Shown: piece by piece, positions 9,604 to 19,777 of the stretch | Layout: each line of letters begins with the position of its first letter | Position numbering within the stretch: the first letter of the stretch is position 1 | Assembly: GCF_028767185.1 (NCBI RefSeq) | Contig: NZ_JARACK010000001.1 | Location: forward strand, 124,001 to 188,000 | DNA length: 64,000 bases | Direction of reading: 5' to 3' | Source: Mangrovimonas aestuarii | Lineage (GTDB): Bacteria > Bacteroidota > Bacteroidia > Flavobacteriales > Flavobacteriaceae | Position numbers and translations under genes: made by a program | The notes under the pieces: model-generated | What the model was told of the DNA's origin: nothing | The model's input: the letters and a program-made list of their open reading frames with translations, nothing else | Databases searched by the model: none

Positions 9604-9832
9604 AACACTTAAATTAATATTGGCAATCTATAAAAGAAGTATCTTAAAATTATTACGAAGCCATGACGATATAAACATACTACAGCCTATAAGCAACAAT
9701 TCTTACAAAAACATAACTTAAAAGCATTGATTATAAGCCACATGGACACTTAAATAAAAGTCAAACTGAAAATAACTTCCTTTAATATTTGTTATCTTTA
9801 AGAAACAAAACAACACTGACCTCCAACCACTA

Positions 9833-10261
9833 ATGACCGCTAGAGAGGAAATAATAGAAACCATCAATAAACTCTTCATTTATACCGACGCACAAAACTG
9901 GGATGGTCTACAAACTTATGTTTTTGCAGAAACCGTACACTTGGACATGTCCTCAATGGGAGGAAAAGCAATGGACACAACAGCTAAAGTAATTTGTGAT
10001 ATGTGGCACGAAGGATTTAATGACTTAGATGCCGTAAATCATTTAGCAGGAAATTATCTGGTCAAGCTTGTCAACCCTACAGAAGCCAAAGCATTTGCAT
10101 ATGCAACTGCAACCCACTACAAGGCATTGGCTAAAAATGGGAATACGAGAGCGTTTATAGGCACCTATACATTTAAACTACATAAATCCCATCAAGGTTG
10201 GAGAATTTACCACTTTGTTTATAAATTAAAATATTCAACCGGAAACTTAGACCTAACCTAA
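9833..10261 (+). CDS. SnoaL-like / NTF2-fold protein
   Basis: This 142-residue single-domain protein begins with the alpha-helix AREEIIETINKLFIYTDAQNWDGLQTYV typical of SnoaL_4/NTF2-like folds (given as positions 3-30). Beta strands ending TYTFKLHKSHQGWRIYHF then line the pocket. Families of this fold include ketosteroid isomerases and many proteins of unknown role. It ends 9 bp before the MscS gene, and a shared transcript is likely. TATCTTTA at 9795 is a weak -7 candidate. Confidence 0.85.
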   Translation: MTAREEIIETINKLFIYTDAQNWDGLQTYVFAETVHLDMSSMGGKAMDTTAKVICDMWHEGFNDLDAVNHLAGNYLVKLVNPTEAKAFAYATATHYKALAKNGNTRAFIGTYTFKLHKSHQGWRIYHFVYKLKYSTGNLDLT

Positions 10262-10270
10262 TAGCATGCA

Positions 10271-11173
10271 ATGGAGGAACAATTGGAATCATCTTGGTCA
10301 AAACTATTGGACAAACTCTCTGGGTGGATAGACACATTAATTCTAAACCTTCCCAATTTCCTGATTGCAATAATTGTTTTTATTACCTCCTTTTGGCTTG
10401 CCCGATATTTACAGAGCTATGTAAATAAGCTTCTCAAAAAATTCATTAAACAACCTTCCATTCGTTCTTTAATCTCTAAGGTTCTATCGATAACCTTAAT
10501 CGTTCTTGGATTACTTTTGGCTTTAGCCGTTCTTAACCTGGACGGAACCATTAAATCGTTACTTGCCGGTGCTGGTGTTGCCGGACTGGCAATTAGTTTG
10601 GCTCTTCAGGGAACACTTTCCAATACCTTTTCAGGGATTTTTATCGCCCTTAAAGACGAACTTAAAGTTGGCGATTGGGTAGAAACCAATGGTTATTTAG
10701 GCCATGTTGTAGAAATTGGACTAAGAAATACCAAAGTGAAAGAATCGGACAACAACATTGTTGTCATACCCAATAAAATGATTCTTGAAAATCCATTCAA
10801 GAACTATGGGTTAACACAACGTATAAGGGCGACCATTACCTGTGGCGTGGCATACGATTCTGATTTAGCTTTTGTCAAAAAAGTAGCTACAGACACCATT
10901 GCTTCTATCTATAAACCAAACCAAGGTGAAGAAGTGGAGTTTTATTATACCGACTTTGGAGACAGCTCTATTGATTTTTCCCTTCGATTTTGGGTGAGCG
11001 CCCAGGAAAACCTAACTGCTCTTCAGGTAAAAAGCGAAGCTATTATGGCCGTAAAAAAAGCATTTGATGACAATGGCATTAACATCCCTTTCCCTATCAG
11101 AACATTATATCAACAAAACCAAAGCTCCAATTCTAAAAATAAAGAGAACAACGAAAACAATGATAAAATTTAA
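10271..11173 (+). CDS. small-conductance mechanosensitive channel (MscS family)
   Basis: This 300-residue protein has three predicted membrane helices at about 28-46, 66-86 and 95-122. The third is the Gly/Ala-packed pore helix (AGAGVAGLAISLALQGTLSN), and a cytoplasmic beta domain follows with GDWVETNGYLGHVVEI and VVIPNKMILENPFKN. This is the classical MscS layout, a homoheptameric osmotic safety valve in the inner membrane. It is the first of two MscS-type genes here, separated by a small membrane-anchored protein gene. Confidence 0.95.
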   Translation: MEEQLESSWSKLLDKLSGWIDTLILNLPNFLIAIIVFITSFWLARYLQSYVNKLLKKFIKQPSIRSLISKVLSITLIVLGLLLALAVLNLDGTIKSLLAGAGVAGLAISLALQGTLSNTFSGIFIALKDELKVGDWVETNGYLGHVVEIGLRNTKVKESDNNIVVIPNKMILENPFKNYGLTQRIRATITCGVAYDSDLAFVKKVATDTIASIYKPNQGEEVEFYYTDFGDSSIDFSLRFWVSAQENLTALQVKSEAIMAVKKAFDDNGINIPFPIRTLYQQNQSSNSKNKENNENNDKI

Positions 11174-11232
11174 GAATTAGCAAGTAATCTTTAGAGTAAA
11201 CGTTAACAGATATTTGAATTAAAAATCATAAT

Positions 11233-11751
11233 ATGAATTTAGAATTAGCAATTAATTTATTGACTTCTGTAGGTGTTATCGTTTCAGTAATTTTTCTAGC
11301 AATAGAAATTAAAAAAAACACACAGGCTGTGCGTTCAAACTTCTACGACTCTTTTGCTAATTCTAACAGAGAGTTTCTCCATCAATTGATTGTGGATAGG
11401 GATTTGGGAAAGCTGTTTGAAAAAGGCACTAAGTCTTGGAATGAATTAAATGAAGACGATAAACGAACTTCAAACTTCATGTACATCCAACTTTTTCGTA
11501 TTTGGGAAAACCTGTTTTACCAGAACAAAATGAAAGTCCTCGAGCCCTGGCTTTGGATTAGTAATAGAAATACAATAATTTCTTATTTCCATCTAAATGG
11601 GATTCAGGAATGGTGGAAAATTCGCCGACAATCATTTTCGAAAGAGTTTGTTGAATTTTTAGAAAACTCTGAAAAACCTGATAATGTAATTAAAGTTATT
11701 GAAGATTTGTTGGAAACCTCTAATAAAGGAAAAGAGCCTACAGACAACTGA
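11233..11751 (+). CDS. uncharacterised protein with N-terminal membrane anchor
   Basis: This 172-residue protein starts with one membrane helix (LLTSVGVIVSVIFLAIEI) followed by KKNTQAVRSNFYDSF. This opening is shared with a widespread group of unnamed marine bacterial proteins (xxQIRxNTxAVRAxxYQ). The remainder is helical and soluble, rich in Trp. No enzyme motif is visible. It lies between two mechanosensitive channel genes in the same direction, with 59-bp gaps on each side. Confidence 0.75.
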   Translation: MNLELAINLLTSVGVIVSVIFLAIEIKKNTQAVRSNFYDSFANSNREFLHQLIVDRDLGKLFEKGTKSWNELNEDDKRTSNFMYIQLFRIWENLFYQNKMKVLEPWLWISNRNTIISYFHLNGIQEWWKIRRQSFSKEFVEFLENSEKPDNVIKVIEDLLETSNKGKEPTDN

Positions 11752-11810
11752 TAGAACACACATTCAAAATACATCAAAACAAAAAACGAACAACTTATAA
11801 CAATAAGACA

Positions 11811-12731
11811 ATGAAAGCACTAGAAAATTTAAGACAGTGGTTAGAGGACTATCCTGAAATAAGTAGTCTCTTAAAATTTTCTATATGGGTGATACTCATT
11901 ATTAGCCTTATTCTTTTCCTGAGAAGGTTTATCAAAAGAAGTCTTCCGGACACCTCCGTAAGGTATAAATCTCAAAAAGGGATTGAAATTATTGGGTACT
12001 TTTTCCTCATTTTTATTGCAATAACCTATTTTACTGGAAACATTAAAGATTTTGGCTTGGCCATAGGCTTACTCACCGCTGGAATAACCCTTACCCTTCA
12101 AGAGCTTATTTTGAGCATTGCCGGTTCCTTCTATATATTCTTTGTTCGTGTTTATAAGCCTGGGGACAGGATAGAAATTAACGGCATTAAAGGTGATGTT
12201 ATAGACATTGACAGTATTTACACCACCATGATGGAAATAGGCGAATGGGTATCCAGCGACAATTACAGTGGTAGAATTGTTAAACTTAGTAATGCATTTG
12301 TGTTTAAGGGCCCCGTTTACAATTATTCTCGGGACTTCCCTTTTGTTTGGGACGAGTTCAATATTCCCATCCGTTACGGTTCTGATAAAAACTTGGCTAA
12401 AGAAATAATCTTAGAGATAGCAGAGAAAACATTATCAGAGTATGTTACGCAATCCATTACACAATGGAATACTGTGGTTGAGAAATATTACATAGAAAAT
12501 GCTCAGGTTAACCCTACACTTGCCATAACAATGACCGACAACTGGATGGAATTCAACATCAGGTATATTGTCGATTATAAGAAAAGAAGATCTACAAAAC
12601 ACCTTCTCAATGAGCGTATTGGGAAAAATATAGAAGCTACAAACGGAAAAGTTGTATTGGCATCGTCTACAGTTGAAATAGTAAGGATTCCCAATGTACA
12701 TATTAACAATAACAACACTAACGAACAATAA
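11811..12731 (+). CDS. mechanosensitive ion channel (MscS-like, divergent)
   Basis: This 306-residue protein has membrane helices at about 20-40, 62-80 and 85-112. The beta domain is marked by YKPGDRIEINGIKGDVIDID, IVKLSNAFVFKGPVYNYS and a C-terminal cytoplasmic region. The pore helix (AIGLLTAGITLTLQELILSIAG) differs from the Gly/Ala pattern of the first channel, so gating or ion preference may differ. It follows the first MscS gene and the small anchored protein, in the same direction. Confidence 0.9.
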   Translation: MKALENLRQWLEDYPEISSLLKFSIWVILIISLILFLRRFIKRSLPDTSVRYKSQKGIEIIGYFFLIFIAITYFTGNIKDFGLAIGLLTAGITLTLQELILSIAGSFYIFFVRVYKPGDRIEINGIKGDVIDIDSIYTTMMEIGEWVSSDNYSGRIVKLSNAFVFKGPVYNYSRDFPFVWDEFNIPIRYGSDKNLAKEIILEIAEKTLSEYVTQSITQWNTVVEKYYIENAQVNPTLAITMTDNWMEFNIRYIVDYKKRRSTKHLLNERIGKNIEATNGKVVLASSTVEIVRIPNVHINNNNTNEQ

Positions 12732-12764
12732 ATAAAATTAAACTAATCAAAATATTAAACAACG

Positions 12765-13136
12765 ATGAATCTAGGTGCATTTTCAGTCAGCTTAAACGTA
12801 AAGGACATAAAGAAATCCAAAGAATTTTACGAACTACTCGGGTTTAGTGTGTTTGCCGGCGACATGGGAAAGAACTATCTCATTATAAAAAACGAATCCA
12901 CTCTCATAGGCTTGTTTCAGGGAATGTTTGAGAAAAATATTTTAACTTTTAATCCTGGTTGGGATTCTAATGCCACAACTTTAGAAAATTTCGATGATGT
13001 TAGGACGATTCAAAAGCACCTTAAAGAGAAAGGCATTTCTTTGGAAAGCGAAGCCGACGAAAACAGTTCGGGCCCAGCGAGTTTTGTAGTGCTCGACCCC
13101 GATGGCAATCCAATTTTGGTTGACCAGCACATCTAA
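12765..13136 (+). CDS. VOC (glyoxalase/bleomycin resistance) family protein
   Basis: This 123-residue single-module protein begins FSVSLNVKDIKKSKEFYELLGFSVF. It later contains LIGLFQGMFEKNILTFNPGW and ends FVVLDPDGNPILVDQHI, the typical beta-alpha-beta-beta-beta VOC pattern. Enzymes of this fold use a metal for isomerase or dioxygenase chemistry, or bind drugs; nothing here indicates a substrate. It starts 33 bp after the second MscS gene. Confidence 0.9.
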   Translation: MNLGAFSVSLNVKDIKKSKEFYELLGFSVFAGDMGKNYLIIKNESTLIGLFQGMFEKNILTFNPGWDSNATTLENFDDVRTIQKHLKEKGISLESEADENSSGPASFVVLDPDGNPILVDQHI

Positions 13137-13256
13137 AACCTTAACGTTTAGACTAATTATCGCTTTAAAACACTCAAATATTGAGTTCAAAAGAAGCACC
13201 TACCCCACTAATAATAAGACATTAAGAGAGCTCTAACAAAATTTAACAAATCGATC

Positions 13257-13287
13257 TTGGTTAGATATTAATCATGATTTACTTTTG
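13257..13287 (+). promoter_or_regulatory. Bacteroidota-type promoter, TTG-N20-TAnnTTTG
   Basis: A TTG at 13257-13259 and a perfect -7 box TACTTTTG at 13280-13287 have the spacing known for this phylum. The ATG at 13298 lies only 10 bp downstream, so the transcript would be nearly leaderless or the true start slightly later. Confidence 0.6.
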
Positions 13288-13297
13288 ATGTCGTTTT

Positions 13298-13720
13298 ATG
13301 AAGACCTTATTCAGAATATTAGCAACCTTAAGTTTTTTCCTGTTTGGCGGGAACAGTCAGCATTATGCTTTAAACGAACAGGATTGCACAAATACGTCTG
13401 TGATTAAGGTGTTGGAGATATCAGATCAAGCCAACCTAAAACATCTTCAAAACAGTTTAAACTCTAACTTTCACCTTCCTGAATCTGGTTCGGACAGGCA
13501 TTATGATAAGTTACACACTACAGATATAGAACAGGAAGAAAATGAATTAACATCTTCCAAAAAACATCTGGATTTCTACACACATTTTATTACCCAATTA
13601 AACAGAAACACATTTGGGTATTTTCACCGTCATGTTGAGAAGAACTTGCCTAACAGTAATTACTTCAACTTTTATCCAGTATCCAGACGGTATATTCTAT
13701 TTGAGGTATTCCGAATTTGA
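13298..13720 (+). CDS. small exported protein of unknown function
   Basis: This 140-residue protein has a hydrophobic N-terminus (LFRILATLSFFLFGG) consistent with a signal peptide, then a polar, helix-prone region rich in Asn, His and Lys. No family was recognised. It lies 178 bp upstream of the RND efflux operon in the same direction, and a good promoter precedes it. Coding status rests on the promoter, signal peptide and absence of a competing frame. Confidence 0.55.
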   Translation: MKTLFRILATLSFFLFGGNSQHYALNEQDCTNTSVIKVLEISDQANLKHLQNSLNSNFHLPESGSDRHYDKLHTTDIEQEENELTSSKKHLDFYTHFITQLNRNTFGYFHRHVEKNLPNSNYFNFYPVSRRYILFEVFRI

Positions 13721-13898
13721 TTTCTCACTTCAGTAGGTAATCTCTAATTGCCTACTTCTGTTGTTATGGTTATAACTGCTTATAACTGTAACTACCTATG
13801 TCCTTTTATTTCCCCAAAAGGACATTATTCCACATTGTACATATATTTTTTTTAAATCTATTTAATAACCATCCACGCTTTAAAAAGCACAAATTATT

Positions 13899-14981
13899 AT
13901 GAGAAAGATTTCAATTTTCACAGGCCTACTGGCTGTGTTAATCAATGTTAGTTGTAATAAACACCATGAAGAAAAGCACGAGGAACGCACTTTTCAGGTT
14001 ACAACCCCTGTTTACAGAGACACCTCTATTGTGAAAGATTACGTTTGCCAAATACGCTCCATTCGCCACATAGAACTTAGGGCGATGGAAAAAGGATACC
14101 TTCAAACCATTTCTGTTGACGAAGGTCAAAAGGTACAAAAAGGGCAGCCTATGTTTAAGATCATGCCTAACATTTATCAAGCTGAATTGTTAAAGGCAAA
14201 AGCAGAAAATGAAGCTGCATCAATAGAGTATCAAAACACAAAATTGCTTGCTGATAGCGATGTTGTCTCTCCAAACGAATTAGCACTAGCAAAAGCTAAT
14301 TTTGACAAAACCAAAGCTGAGGTAGCTCTTGCAGAAACCCATTTAGGCTTTACTGATATTCGTGCTCCATTTGATGGAATAATGGACCATTTACATGTTA
14401 GAGAAGGTAGTATGCTAGATGAAGGCGAACTGTTAACTACCCTTTCGGATAACAGTAAAATGTGGGTTTACTTCAACGTTCCAGAAGCTGAGTACCTAGA
14501 TTATATCACAAGTGCCAACAAAGACCAAAAGCAAGAAGTCAATCTTTTAATGGCAAACAATAAGGTATTTAATCAGTCTGGAGTTGTAGAAACTATAGAA
14601 GGAGAATTCAATAACGAAACGGGGAACATTGCGTTTAGAGCAACATTCCCCAACCCTAACAGCATCCTTCGCCATGGGGAAACGGGTACCGTTTTAATGA
14701 CCATTCCTTTAAAGCACGCCTTGATTATCCCTCAAAAAGCCACTTTTGAAGTCTTGGACAAACGTTTTGTATTCGTCATCGACAAGGACAATATCGTAAG
14801 ACAAAGAGAAATAAAAATAGGCGCTGAATTGCCTAATCTTTTTGTAGTTGAAAAAGGCTTGGAAGAAAGTGATAAAATTCTTCTTGAGGGGATCAGGTTG
14901 GTTAAGGCCAATGAAAAAATCAAATATGAGCTTGAAAATCCAGATGAGGTTTTAGAACACCTGGACATATATGCTGAATAA
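13899..14981 (+). CDS. RND efflux periplasmic adaptor (membrane fusion lipoprotein)
   Basis: This 360-residue protein has a lipobox ending at Cys19 (INVSC) and a first lipoyl half at about residues 60-85 (RAMEKGYLQTISVDEGQKVQKG). A short coiled hairpin follows, then the second lipoyl half (TDIRAPFDGIMD), beta-barrel and membrane-proximal domains. It links the inner-membrane pump to the outer-membrane factor. The pump gene follows 21 bp later. No cognate regulator is visible beside it. Confidence 0.95.
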   Translation: MRKISIFTGLLAVLINVSCNKHHEEKHEERTFQVTTPVYRDTSIVKDYVCQIRSIRHIELRAMEKGYLQTISVDEGQKVQKGQPMFKIMPNIYQAELLKAKAENEAASIEYQNTKLLADSDVVSPNELALAKANFDKTKAEVALAETHLGFTDIRAPFDGIMDHLHVREGSMLDEGELLTTLSDNSKMWVYFNVPEAEYLDYITSANKDQKQEVNLLMANNKVFNQSGVVETIEGEFNNETGNIAFRATFPNPNSILRHGETGTVLMTIPLKHALIIPQKATFEVLDKRFVFVIDKDNIVRQREIKIGAELPNLFVVEKGLEESDKILLEGIRLVKANEKIKYELENPDEVLEHLDIYAE

Positions 14982-15002
14982 GAACCCTAAAATTTACATG
15001 TA

Positions 15003-18000
15003 ATGTTCAAAAAATTTATTCAAAGACCGGTATTGGCGATTGTCATTTCGGTAATTATCGTATTTACGGGGTTACTGGCAATAAAACAATTACCAATATC
15101 ACAGTTTCCACAAATTGCACCTACCACGGTAAACATATTTATTGCTTATCCTGGCTCCAGTGCAGACGTGTTGGTAAAATCGACTTTAATCCCCTTGGAA
15201 ACTGCAATCAACGGTGTACAGGGAATGCGATATATAGCATCGGATGCTACTAGTGCCGGTGAAGGAACCCTGCGTATTATTTTTGATCCCGGAACAGATC
15301 CAAACGATGCTGTAGTACGGGTTAAAACCAGAGTAGATCAGGTTATGCCATTATTACCTGAACTTGTCCAAAGAGAAGGTGTAATTATCACTCCTGTACA
15401 GCCTAGTATGTTGATGTATGTTAACCTATATACTAAAAACAAAAATAACGATGAGAAATTCCTTTACAACTATGCATATACTCGAATAATTCCAGAAATA
15501 CAGCGTATTAAAGGTATTGCGAGTGCCCAGATTTTGGGTAGCCGTAAATTTGCAATGAGGGTTTGGTTAAAACCAGACAGAATGCGTGCCTACAATATTT
15601 CTGCCGAAGAGGTTTTAGAAGCTATGGAAGACCAAAGCATCCTGGCAAGACCGGGTAGGATTGGTAGAAGCTCCGGAAAGAAATCACAATCGTTGGAATA
15701 TGTACTCACCTATAGATCGAGGTATAGCGAACCCAATGAGTACAAAGACATTATCATCCGAGCAAACTCCGAAGGTGAAACTATAACTTTGGGTGATATT
15801 GCTGATGTGGAATTAGGAAGTGAATTCTTTGACATCTATTCCAATTTAGATGGAGAACCCTCGGCTTCAATCGTACTCAAACAAACTTTTGGCAGTAACG
15901 GTAGTGATGTTATCGATGCTGTAAAAGAAAAATTAAAAGAACTTAAAGAAGATCTTCCTCCTGGAGTAGATTATAAAATTAGTTATGACGTATCTAATTT
16001 CTTAGATGCTTCTATCGAGCAAGTTCTCCATACATTAAGAGATGCCTTTATTTTGGTAGCGGTTGTGGTATTCTTGTTCTTGGGAGATTGGCGTTCTACG
16101 CTTATCCCAATTATTGCTGTACCGGTATCGCTTATCGGTGCCTTCTTTGTAATGCAGATATTTGGCTTGTCCATCAATTTAATCACCTTATTTGCCTTGG
16201 TATTGGCTATTGGGATTGTGGTTGATGACGCAATCGTTGTGGTGGAAGCCGTCCATTTGAAAATGGAAGAAGAGCTTCTCACACCGTTCCAAGCTTCTAA
16301 AGCTGCACTTGGAGAAATTGGTGGTGCAATTTTAGCGATTACACTAGTAATGGTATCGGTATTTATACCAATCTCGTTCATGACTGGTCCTGTTGGGGTA
16401 TTCTACCGTCAGTTCTCCATTACTATGGCTGGTTCCATAGTAATTTCGGCAGTTGTTGCCCTTACCCTAACTCCGGTACTTTGTGCCATGATGCTGAAAA
16501 ACAACCATGGAAAGCCAAGAAAAAAATCACTTATTGATAAGTTCATTGATTGGTTCAACAAAGGGTTTGAAAAACTTACGGGACGATACGTTAAAATACT
16601 AAATAGAATTGTTGCTCGTAGAATTTTAACCTTTGGTGTTTTGGCTGCTTTCTGTGTGGGTATCTTTGTTACCAACAAAGTATTACCGGCAGGATTCATC
16701 CCTAGTGAAGATCAAGGTATGATTTATGCCATTATCCAAACACCTCCTGGATCTACCTTAGAGCGCACTAACGACGTAGCCAGAAAATTACAGGCTATGT
16801 GTGAAGAAATAGATGGTGTTGAATCTGTATCTTCTCTTGCTGGATATGAGATTATGACCGAAGGTCGTGGATCGAATGCCGGTACTTGTTTAATTAACCT
16901 AAAACCTTGGTCTCAAAGAGAACATTCCGTTCATGAAATCATGGAGGAACTGGAAGAGGAATCAAAAGACTTAGGTGCAACCATAGAATATTTCGAACCA
17001 CCTGCCGTACCTGGTTTCGGATCTTCCGGTGGATTCTCATTGCGTTTATTGGACAAAACCAACTCTACGGACTATCATCAGTTCGAAAAGATCAACAATG
17101 AATTCCTTGAAGAGTTGGGCAAAAGAAAAGAATTAACAGGATTGTTTACCTTCTTCTCTGCCAATTACCCTCAGTATGAATTGGTAATAAACAATAAGGC
17201 CGCTATGCAAAAAGGTGTTTCCATTGGTAAGGCCATGGAAAACCTTAACGTTCTTATTGGTAGTACCTACGAACAGGGATTCATTAAGTTTGGTAGATTC
17301 TTTAAGGTTTATACTCAGGCTGCTCCAGAATACAGAGCATTGCCTACAGACCTTGAAAAACTGTATGTAAAAAACGAGGACGGTGAAATGGTGCCTTATT
17401 CGGCTTTCATGAAAATGGAAAAACGTTTAGGCCCAAACGAGATTACCCGTTACAACTTATATAATTCTGCCGCTATTCGAGGATTGCCTGCCAAAGGTTA
17501 CACCAGTGCCGATGCCATTAACGCCATTCGCGAGGTAGCCAAAGAGAAATTACCTAGAGGTTACGACATTGCTTGGGAAGGATTATCATACGACGAAGCT
17601 AGCAGAGGTAACGATGCCCTTTATATTTTTGGTATTGTACTCTTGTTCGTGTACTTCGTATTAGCCGCTCAATATGAAAGTTTCATTTTACCATTAGCAG
17701 TGCTATTATCGCTCCCAGTGGGTATTTTCGGATCGTTCCTGTTACTTAAGCTTATGGGGCTTTCAAACGACGTATATGCTCAAATTGGTATGATTATGCT
17801 TGTTGGACTCCTCGGTAAAAACGCCGTACTGATTGTGGAGTTTGCCGTTCTAAAACAAAGGCAGGGCGCCAGTGTTTTCGATGCCGCAGTTGAAGGTGCT
17901 AAAATGCGTTTCAGACCTATTTTAATGACATCGTTTGCATTCATAGCAGGGCTTATTCCTCTTGTAATCGCTCATGGAGCCGGAGCCATTGGTAACAAAA

Positions 18001-18245
18001 CCATTGGAGGTTCTGCCATGGGTGGTATGGTTCTCGGAACCGTATTTGGTGTGATTATTATACCTGGACTCTACTACATTTTCGGAAAAATGGCCGAGGG
18101 TCGTAGCCTGATTAAGGATGAAAGCACAGAACCTGTTTCTGAAGAGCTGTTTAGACATAGTGAAGAGGACAGTAATCTTAAATCAAGATTAAAAGCACTT
18201 AACAGTAAGTTGAAAAAATTAATGAAAAGAAAAGGAAATGAATAA
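15003..18245 (+). CDS. RND multidrug efflux permease (HAE1/AcrB type)
   Basis: This 1080-residue protein has the two large periplasmic loops and 12 membrane helices of AcrB-like pumps. The proton relay is intact: Asp408-Asp409 in GIVVDDAIVVVEA and Lys939-Asn940 in GLLGKNAVLIVEF. The N-terminus FIQRPVLAIVISVIIVFTGL is typical. The C-terminus is extended by a charged Lys/Glu-rich tail of about 50 residues. It exchanges protons for drugs or bile-like compounds. Its last codons overlap the outer-membrane factor gene by 8 bp. Confidence 0.97.
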   Translation: MFKKFIQRPVLAIVISVIIVFTGLLAIKQLPISQFPQIAPTTVNIFIAYPGSSADVLVKSTLIPLETAINGVQGMRYIASDATSAGEGTLRIIFDPGTDPNDAVVRVKTRVDQVMPLLPELVQREGVIITPVQPSMLMYVNLYTKNKNNDEKFLYNYAYTRIIPEIQRIKGIASAQILGSRKFAMRVWLKPDRMRAYNISAEEVLEAMEDQSILARPGRIGRSSGKKSQSLEYVLTYRSRYSEPNEYKDIIIRANSEGETITLGDIADVELGSEFFDIYSNLDGEPSASIVLKQTFGSNGSDVIDAVKEKLKELKEDLPPGVDYKISYDVSNFLDASIEQVLHTLRDAFILVAVVVFLFLGDWRSTLIPIIAVPVSLIGAFFVMQIFGLSINLITLFALVLAIGIVVDDAIVVVEAVHLKMEEELLTPFQASKAALGEIGGAILAITLVMVSVFIPISFMTGPVGVFYRQFSITMAGSIVISAVVALTLTPVLCAMMLKNNHGKPRKKSLIDKFIDWFNKGFEKLTGRYVKILNRIVARRILTFGVLAAFCVGIFVTNKVLPAGFIPSEDQGMIYAIIQTPPGSTLERTNDVARKLQAMCEEIDGVESVSSLAGYEIMTEGRGSNAGTCLINLKPWSQREHSVHEIMEELEEESKDLGATIEYFEPPAVPGFGSSGGFSLRLLDKTNSTDYHQFEKINNEFLEELGKRKELTGLFTFFSANYPQYELVINNKAAMQKGVSIGKAMENLNVLIGSTYEQGFIKFGRFFKVYTQAAPEYRALPTDLEKLYVKNEDGEMVPYSAFMKMEKRLGPNEITRYNLYNSAAIRGLPAKGYTSADAINAIREVAKEKLPRGYDIAWEGLSYDEASRGNDALYIFGIVLLFVYFVLAAQYESFILPLAVLLSLPVGIFGSFLLLKLMGLSNDVYAQIGMIMLVGLLGKNAVLIVEFAVLKQRQGASVFDAAVEGAKMRFRPILMTSFAFIAGLIPLVIAHGAGAIGNKTIGGSAMGGMVLGTVFGVIIIPGLYYIFGKMAEGRSLIKDESTEPVSEELFRHSEEDSNLKSRLKALNSKLKKLMKRKGNE

Positions 18246-19689
18246 TAAGGTTTTCAAATCCATGAATTTTAAATTAGGACTAGTATTAGCACTAACTACG
18301 GCGGTCTTGGAAAGTTGTGTTCCTACTCGTGAGATTCGAGAGGTGAACACCTCATTACCTGAGAAATTCCAAGATGTAATAACGAATGACACAACCAATG
18401 TCGCTAATATTGAATGGAAGCAATTCTTCAAAGACTCTAATCTGATTGCACTAATTGACACTGCCTTGGTGAACAACCAAGAACTAAATATCATGTTGCA
18501 ACAAGTAGATATGGCCAAAAACGAAATAAAGGCCAGAAAAGGAGAATACTTGCCCTTTGTTGACATTCAGGCTGGAGCTGAAGTTGAAAAAGTAGGTCGC
18601 TATACAAGTCAGGGAGCTAGCGACGCCAATATCGATATTAAGCCAGGAAAAGAATTTCCAGAACCGCTACCAAATTTCGGTGTGGGTGCTTTTGCTACTT
18701 GGGAACTTGATGTTTGGAATAAACTCCACAATGCTAAAAAAGCTGCTGTTATGGAGTATTTGTCTACTGTTGAAGGAAAGAATTTCATGGTGACAAACCT
18801 GATATCTGAAATTGCCAATTCGTATTTCGAGCTTCAAGCTTTGGATAACAAACTGGCTATTATCGAGCAGAATTTAAAGCTTCAAAACAATGCGTTAAAG
18901 ACTGTAGAGCTTCAAAAACAAGCTGCAAGAGCAACAGAGTTGGGAGTACAGCGATTAGAAGCCGAAGTGTTTAAAAACAGAAGTGAACTTTTTGCCGTAA
19001 AACAGGACATTGTTGAAACAGAAAACAAGCTTAACTTTTTAATAGGCAGGTCACCTCAGCACATAAAACGTGATTCTGATAATTTTATAGACAAAGCATT
19101 AGACACACTATTTGTTGGTATTCCTTCCCAGCTATTAACTAACAGACCTGATATTAGACAAGCTGAATACGAATTACAAGCAGCTAAATTGGACACCAAA
19201 GTGGCCAAGGCTAATTTCTACCCTTCTTTTACACTTAGAGCTGGTGTTGGGCTTGAAGCCTTCAATCTAAAGTATATTGTAACAACACCTCAGTCGTTGT
19301 TATACAATGTTATTGGAGACATGGCTGCGCCTTTAATTAATAGAAATGCTATAAAATCGGAATATTACAACGCTAACGACAGACAGCTGCAAGCTGTTTA
19401 CGATTATGAAAAGACCATTTTAAATGCCCATATTGAAGTAATTAACGAAATGTCTAACATTCAAAATCTTAAGAAAAGTTACGAACTGAAGGAACAACAG
19501 GTGCAAGCGTTGACAAAATCCATAGACATTACGAATAAACTATTTAAATCGGCTAGAGCGGATTATATGGAAGTTTTATTGACCCAAAGAGATGCTTTGG
19601 AATCTAAAATGGACTTGGTTGAGACCAAAAAAGAACAAATGAATGCTATGGTAAATCTTTACCGCGCATTGGGTGGTGGTTGGAATTAG
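18238..19689 (+). CDS. TolC-like outer-membrane efflux lipoprotein (OprM/NodT group)
   Basis: This 483-residue protein has a signal peptide and a Cys at residue 27 (VLESC, slightly irregular lipobox), followed by CVPTREIREVN as in OprM-like proteins. Two OEP repeats follow; the second begins near IPSQLLTNRPDIRQAEYELQAAKLDTKVAKANFYPSF (positions about 300-335). It ends LYRALGGGWN, the usual NodT-family ending. An alternative start at 18262 would give a shorter signal peptide. It completes the tripartite pump. A terminator follows at 19745. Confidence 0.95.
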   Translation: MNNKVFKSMNFKLGLVLALTTAVLESCVPTREIREVNTSLPEKFQDVITNDTTNVANIEWKQFFKDSNLIALIDTALVNNQELNIMLQQVDMAKNEIKARKGEYLPFVDIQAGAEVEKVGRYTSQGASDANIDIKPGKEFPEPLPNFGVGAFATWELDVWNKLHNAKKAAVMEYLSTVEGKNFMVTNLISEIANSYFELQALDNKLAIIEQNLKLQNNALKTVELQKQAARATELGVQRLEAEVFKNRSELFAVKQDIVETENKLNFLIGRSPQHIKRDSDNFIDKALDTLFVGIPSQLLTNRPDIRQAEYELQAAKLDTKVAKANFYPSFTLRAGVGLEAFNLKYIVTTPQSLLYNVIGDMAAPLINRNAIKSEYYNANDRQLQAVYDYEKTILNAHIEVINEMSNIQNLKKSYELKEQQVQALTKSIDITNKLFKSARADYMEVLLTQRDALESKMDLVETKKEQMNAMVNLYRALGGGWN

Positions 19690-19744
19690 TTTTAATTCCA
19701 TGTTAGTTTAGTTTTTCAAACGGAAATGTTTGATAACCGGGAAG

Positions 19745-19777
19745 AGCCTTCAAAGTGAAAAACTTTGGAGGCTTTTT
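19745..19777 (+). terminator. rho-independent terminator of the RND operon
   Basis: AGCCTTCAAAGT and ACTTTGGAGGCT form a 12-bp stem with one G-T-type mismatch around GAAAA, followed by a T-run. The rest of the approximately 300-bp gap to the next gene is AT-rich and shows no other feature. Confidence 0.85.

Noticed and set aside
9533-9721. 62-residue plus-strand frame opposite the receiver fragment.
   Set aside because: It lies antisense to a recognisable receiver domain, has no start context and no recognised motif.
15983-16381. 132-residue minus-strand frame inside the RND pump gene.
   Set aside because: It is a shadow of the membrane-helix coding strand; composition and overlap rule out a real gene.
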